Assembly: GCA_036939755.1 (NCBI GenBank) | Contig: JALLAZ010000033.1 | Coordinates: 1-39,190, forward strand | Direction: 5' to 3' | From: Stephanodiscus triporus | Lineage: Eukaryota; Bacillariophyta; Thalassiosirophyceae; Thalassiosirales; Thalassiosiraceae | Length of the DNA: 39,190 nucleotides | Shown: in pieces, positions 37,054-39,190 of the stretch | Position numbering within the stretch: position 1 is the first letter of the stretch | Layout: each line of letters opens with the position of its first letter | The notes under the pieces: generated by a model | What the model was told of the DNA's origin: nothing | What the model saw: only the letters and a program-made list of their open reading frames with translations | Database searches by the model: none | Program-made: the position numbers and the translations under genes

Positions 37054-38209
37054 ATGCTTGACAAGCTTGGGAAGAGGACAATGGAAGATAGCATTGAAAC
37101 GTCATCATCCGCAACGATTTGGACAATTCTCGAATCTACGGTTAGAAAGCGGGAACACCTTGTGGGATTGTCGCAGCATGTTGACAATGAGATTAAAGGT
37201 TGGGTTTGTAGGGCCATCCCAACCAATGTGCTAGTCAAGACTTCCAAAGCGAAGATTGCTGAGCTGATGGTTCAGGTTTGGGATGTCATGCGGGTGTTAC
37301 TCGCGCTAGTGAGGCTCAGGAGAGAGGAGGAGCATGACCTCCAATCCTTTCTCCAGCTCATGGACATGATCGAGAAATCTTGTCATCGGGAGCTTGCCGA
37401 AGCGAGGAATGCAGATATGAACGCAAAGTCCATCTGGTTGACTGGCAAAGAAGAGAAGAATCGGAAGTACCTCGATTCACGTGGCTTTGTGGTGGATGGG
37501 CAAAGATTTCCCGGATGTGCCATGTGTGGTCATTGACTCATTGACCATCCATTCTTGAACAAGGAGAAGGCCAAAAACAATGCCGTTCTCCAAGCAGAGT
37601 GGGAGGAGAACTGCTGCACCATGGAGTCTTTCCTGGAGGGTGATGGCCCTGCAGTTGTGGTTGATGGCAAGACAGTCACAAGCGTCCTGAACCCAAAGTT
37701 TGAACAAGAGCTCATTGTTTGTCACTGCTGGCAAAATGATGTGTCTCTCTTTGAAAATGGGCGTGTTTGTGCGTTGAATTGCTACGACTCGAAAGCTAGA
37801 ATCCAGTATCCCGTTGGAAAGTGCCCGGTGTGTTGCTGCCACTGTAGCTTTGTGTTCACTAAAATGTGAGTGCTTCGTTTGTGTATTGCTAGTCTCGTTA
37901 TGTATTCTACTAACATCAATTACATTCTCAAATAGGACATATGATAAGAAGAGACTTTACTTCTCTAATGCGTCTTCGAGTGGTCATGTTAGCAGCAGCC
38001 AGAAAGCAAGAGCTGAAGAGCTGCTCAACAATGCTGCAAGAGTGCGCGAGATTCATTCCAAGGTTGCATATGAGATATCTTTGGGGAAGAAGAGCAGGGG
38101 TGAGATTGCCTCATCCATCCCAGAAGATCTGTTACACCCAATAGATAGAATACTCATTTTAATAAAATGGCTTTTTAGAACAGCCCCTTTCCATTCCGAT
38201 TATATATAA
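37054..38209 (+). pseudogene. Unknown cysteine-rich protein gene, interrupted
   Basis: Exon 1 37054-37865 and exon 2 37936-38209, joined by a phase-2 intron at 37866-37935 (GTGAGT, branch-like CTAAC, acceptor AAATAG). 362 codons, including an internal TGA at 37534-37536. Before the stop: a helical N-terminus (ELMVQVWDVMRVLLALVRLRREEEHDLQSFLQLMDMIEKS) and CAMCGH. After it in the same frame: LIDHPFLNKEKAKNN, then a Cys-rich block CPVCCCHC. Exon 2 is helical (SSQKARAEELLNNAARVREI). The Cys/His clusters suggest metal binding. The last 11 residues lie in an inverted-repeat element starting at 38178, so the natural C-terminus has probably been lost. I do not recognise the family. It may belong to a multicopy or transposon-linked gene family. 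Confidence 0.6.
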
Positions 38210-38454
38210 TCCGGAAAAAAGGGGGGAAATTTTTGGTTGGGAAATGTGTTCCCCCCCCCATTATAACTATTCTAGGACCGATTATATATAAACAGGCCCT
38301 GATTATATATAATTGGACCCTGATTATATATAATGGTGCCCCTGATTATGTATAATTGCATTTTCTTATAGACCCTGATTATATATTATCAAGGTCTGAT
38401 TATTTCCCCCTCTTTTTCCGGATTATAGATAATCGGAATCGAAAGGGGCTGTTC
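38178..38454. mobile_element. MITE with about 50-bp inverted repeats and TA duplication
   Basis: Left arm 38178-38230 and right arm 38402-38454 are inverted copies starting GAACAGCCCCTTTC and differing at a few positions. The flanking TA at 38176-38177 and 38455-38456 is a TA target duplication, as for Stowaway/Tc1-mariner MITEs. The interior carries GATTATATATAATC palindromes. It interrupts the 3' end of the preceding gene. Confidence 0.75.
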
Positions 38455-38586
38455 TAATTTTGACTAAGTACAGATTATATATAATCTCATTCTAACTATT
38501 CTGAGAGGTACAAACTGATTATATATAACCGCTATTTTAACTATTTTCGCGGACCAATTATATATAATCCGGAATTATATATAATC
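38198..38586. repeat. Interspersed GATTATATATAATC palindromes
   Basis: Eleven or so copies of a 14-bp palindrome or near-palindrome at about 38198, 38280, 38301, 38322, 38344, 38377, 38421, 38473, 38517, 38556 and 38573, spaced irregularly (17-52 bp). Copies at 38198 and 38473 are perfect. Some are preceded by GGCCCT or GGACCCT. They extend beyond the right end of the MITE. Confidence 0.85.
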
Positions 38587-38596
38587 AGTGTGACAG

Positions 38597-39084
38597 ATCC
38601 CCATTTCAAAACGGGGATCCCCGTTTTGATTCCATGACAATTTGGGGACACGCGAGGCTGTTCCGATTTTGTAATGAACCCCTTTTGCAAACGGGTTAGT
38701 GACTGACAAATCCCCATTTTGAAACGGGGAGCCCCATTTTGATATGGGGATACCCCAATCCCCATTTTGAAACGGTGATCACCAATTCAAAATGGGGATT
38801 TATTTGATGCGCATCCCCATTTCAAAACGGGGATGCAAATCATAAGAATCCCCAATTTGTAATGGGGATTCAGGTATCCCCATATCAAAACAGGGATCCC
38901 TGTTTTGAAATGGTGGGGTTGCCCATCATACAAATCCCCATTTCAAAATGGGGATCCCCGTTTTGATGAAATGGGGATCCCCATTTTGATATGGGGATTT
39001 GTATGACGCGCATCCCCATTTCAAAACGGGGATCCCTGTTTTGATATTGGGTCCCCATTTTGAAATGGGGATCCCTATTTTGAT
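38597..39084. repeat. Array of CCCCATTTCAAAACGGGG palindromes
   Basis: About 490 bp built almost wholly of half-units such as TCCCCATTT(C/T)(G/A)AAA and its complement, joined as GGGGATCCCC. Long near-perfect palindromes result, for example around 38597-38630 and 38936-39000. About twenty half-units are visible. No coding content. Confidence 0.85.
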
Positions 39085-39190
39085 TCGGTTCAATTGTTCT
39101 GTTTCACAGTGTCCATTAATTCACTTATTTTACATGTAGAGATCTATCATTGACATCACTTAATCTGTGGATCTATAAGAGCCAATGTTG
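39085..39190. other. Right edge, nothing recognised
   Basis: AT-rich non-repetitive sequence at the window end with no visible gene or repeat. Confidence 0.4.

Noticed and set aside
36773..37061. Open frames on both strands before the unknown gene
   Set aside because: They arise from a C-rich low-complexity stretch. The plus frames are not in register with the gene at 37054, which has an in-frame stop at 37018-37020.
5887..38209. UGA as a sense or selenocysteine codon, because in-frame TGAs interrupt the RING-CH gene, both gag-pol junctions and the 37054 gene
   Set aside because: RAD51C-like, M32, dynein light chain and other genes here end normally at TGA. The contexts are unlike selenocysteine sites and I see no SECIS-like structure I could support.
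38597..39084. CRISPR-like repeat array
   Set aside because: Units alternate in orientation, run into each other without spacers of constant size, and the genome is eukaryotic.

Overview
The window is nuclear DNA of a diatom, most likely a centric one of the Thalassiosira type. Four things point there: short (about 70-110 bp) GT-AG introns in many genes, Ty1/copia elements of the diatom CoDi type, secretory presequences with an AF motif typical of diatom plastid import, and a RING-CH plus C-terminal-domain protein of a kind that looks diatom-expanded. A flagellar-type dynein light chain fits a centric diatom with flagellate sperm. No expression data or species label was available, so this is inference.

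Positions 1-23500 are a gene-dense housekeeping region. In order: RAD51C-like recombinase (+); tRNA-Ser(GCT) (-); ZNF593/BUD20-like ribosome-biogenesis protein (+); VAS1/ISS1-like aminotransferase (-, 2 exons); RING-CH protein with an in-frame TGA (+); PIG-B/GPI10 mannosyltransferase (-, 3 exons); acidic secreted unknown (+, 2 exons); Tctex1-type dynein light chain (-, 2 exons, found only by splicing by eye); giant EF-hand/EMAP-like WD40 protein (+); DUF2470 membrane protein (-); M32 carboxypeptidase (+, with a frameshift); and a probably plastid-targeted LCM-family methyltransferase (-, 3 exons). Several neighbours are divergent pairs sharing 80-250 bp.

Positions 23629-35950 are mobile DNA. 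A 5' fragment of a hAT transposon is cut by two CoDi-like copia elements on the minus strand, arranged LTR-gag-pol-LTR-gag-pol-LTR with a shared middle LTR. Both pol frames are open, and in both copies gag and pol are in the same frame separated by one TGA. The 12 bases next to each 5' LTR, where a tRNA primer site should be, are instead the complement of 12 bases inside the LTR. This suggests Tf1-like self-priming and is the most interesting signal in the window.

Positions 35950-39190 are repeat-rich: two inverted-repeat (MITE-like) elements, a cluster of GAGGGAAATAAC hairpins, an interrupted two-exon unknown gene, an array of GATTATATATAATC palindromes and a 490-bp array of CCCC-TTTT/AAAA-GGGG palindromes.

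The neighbouring genes do not form one pathway; this is ordinary eukaryotic gene order followed by a transposon and palindrome island.
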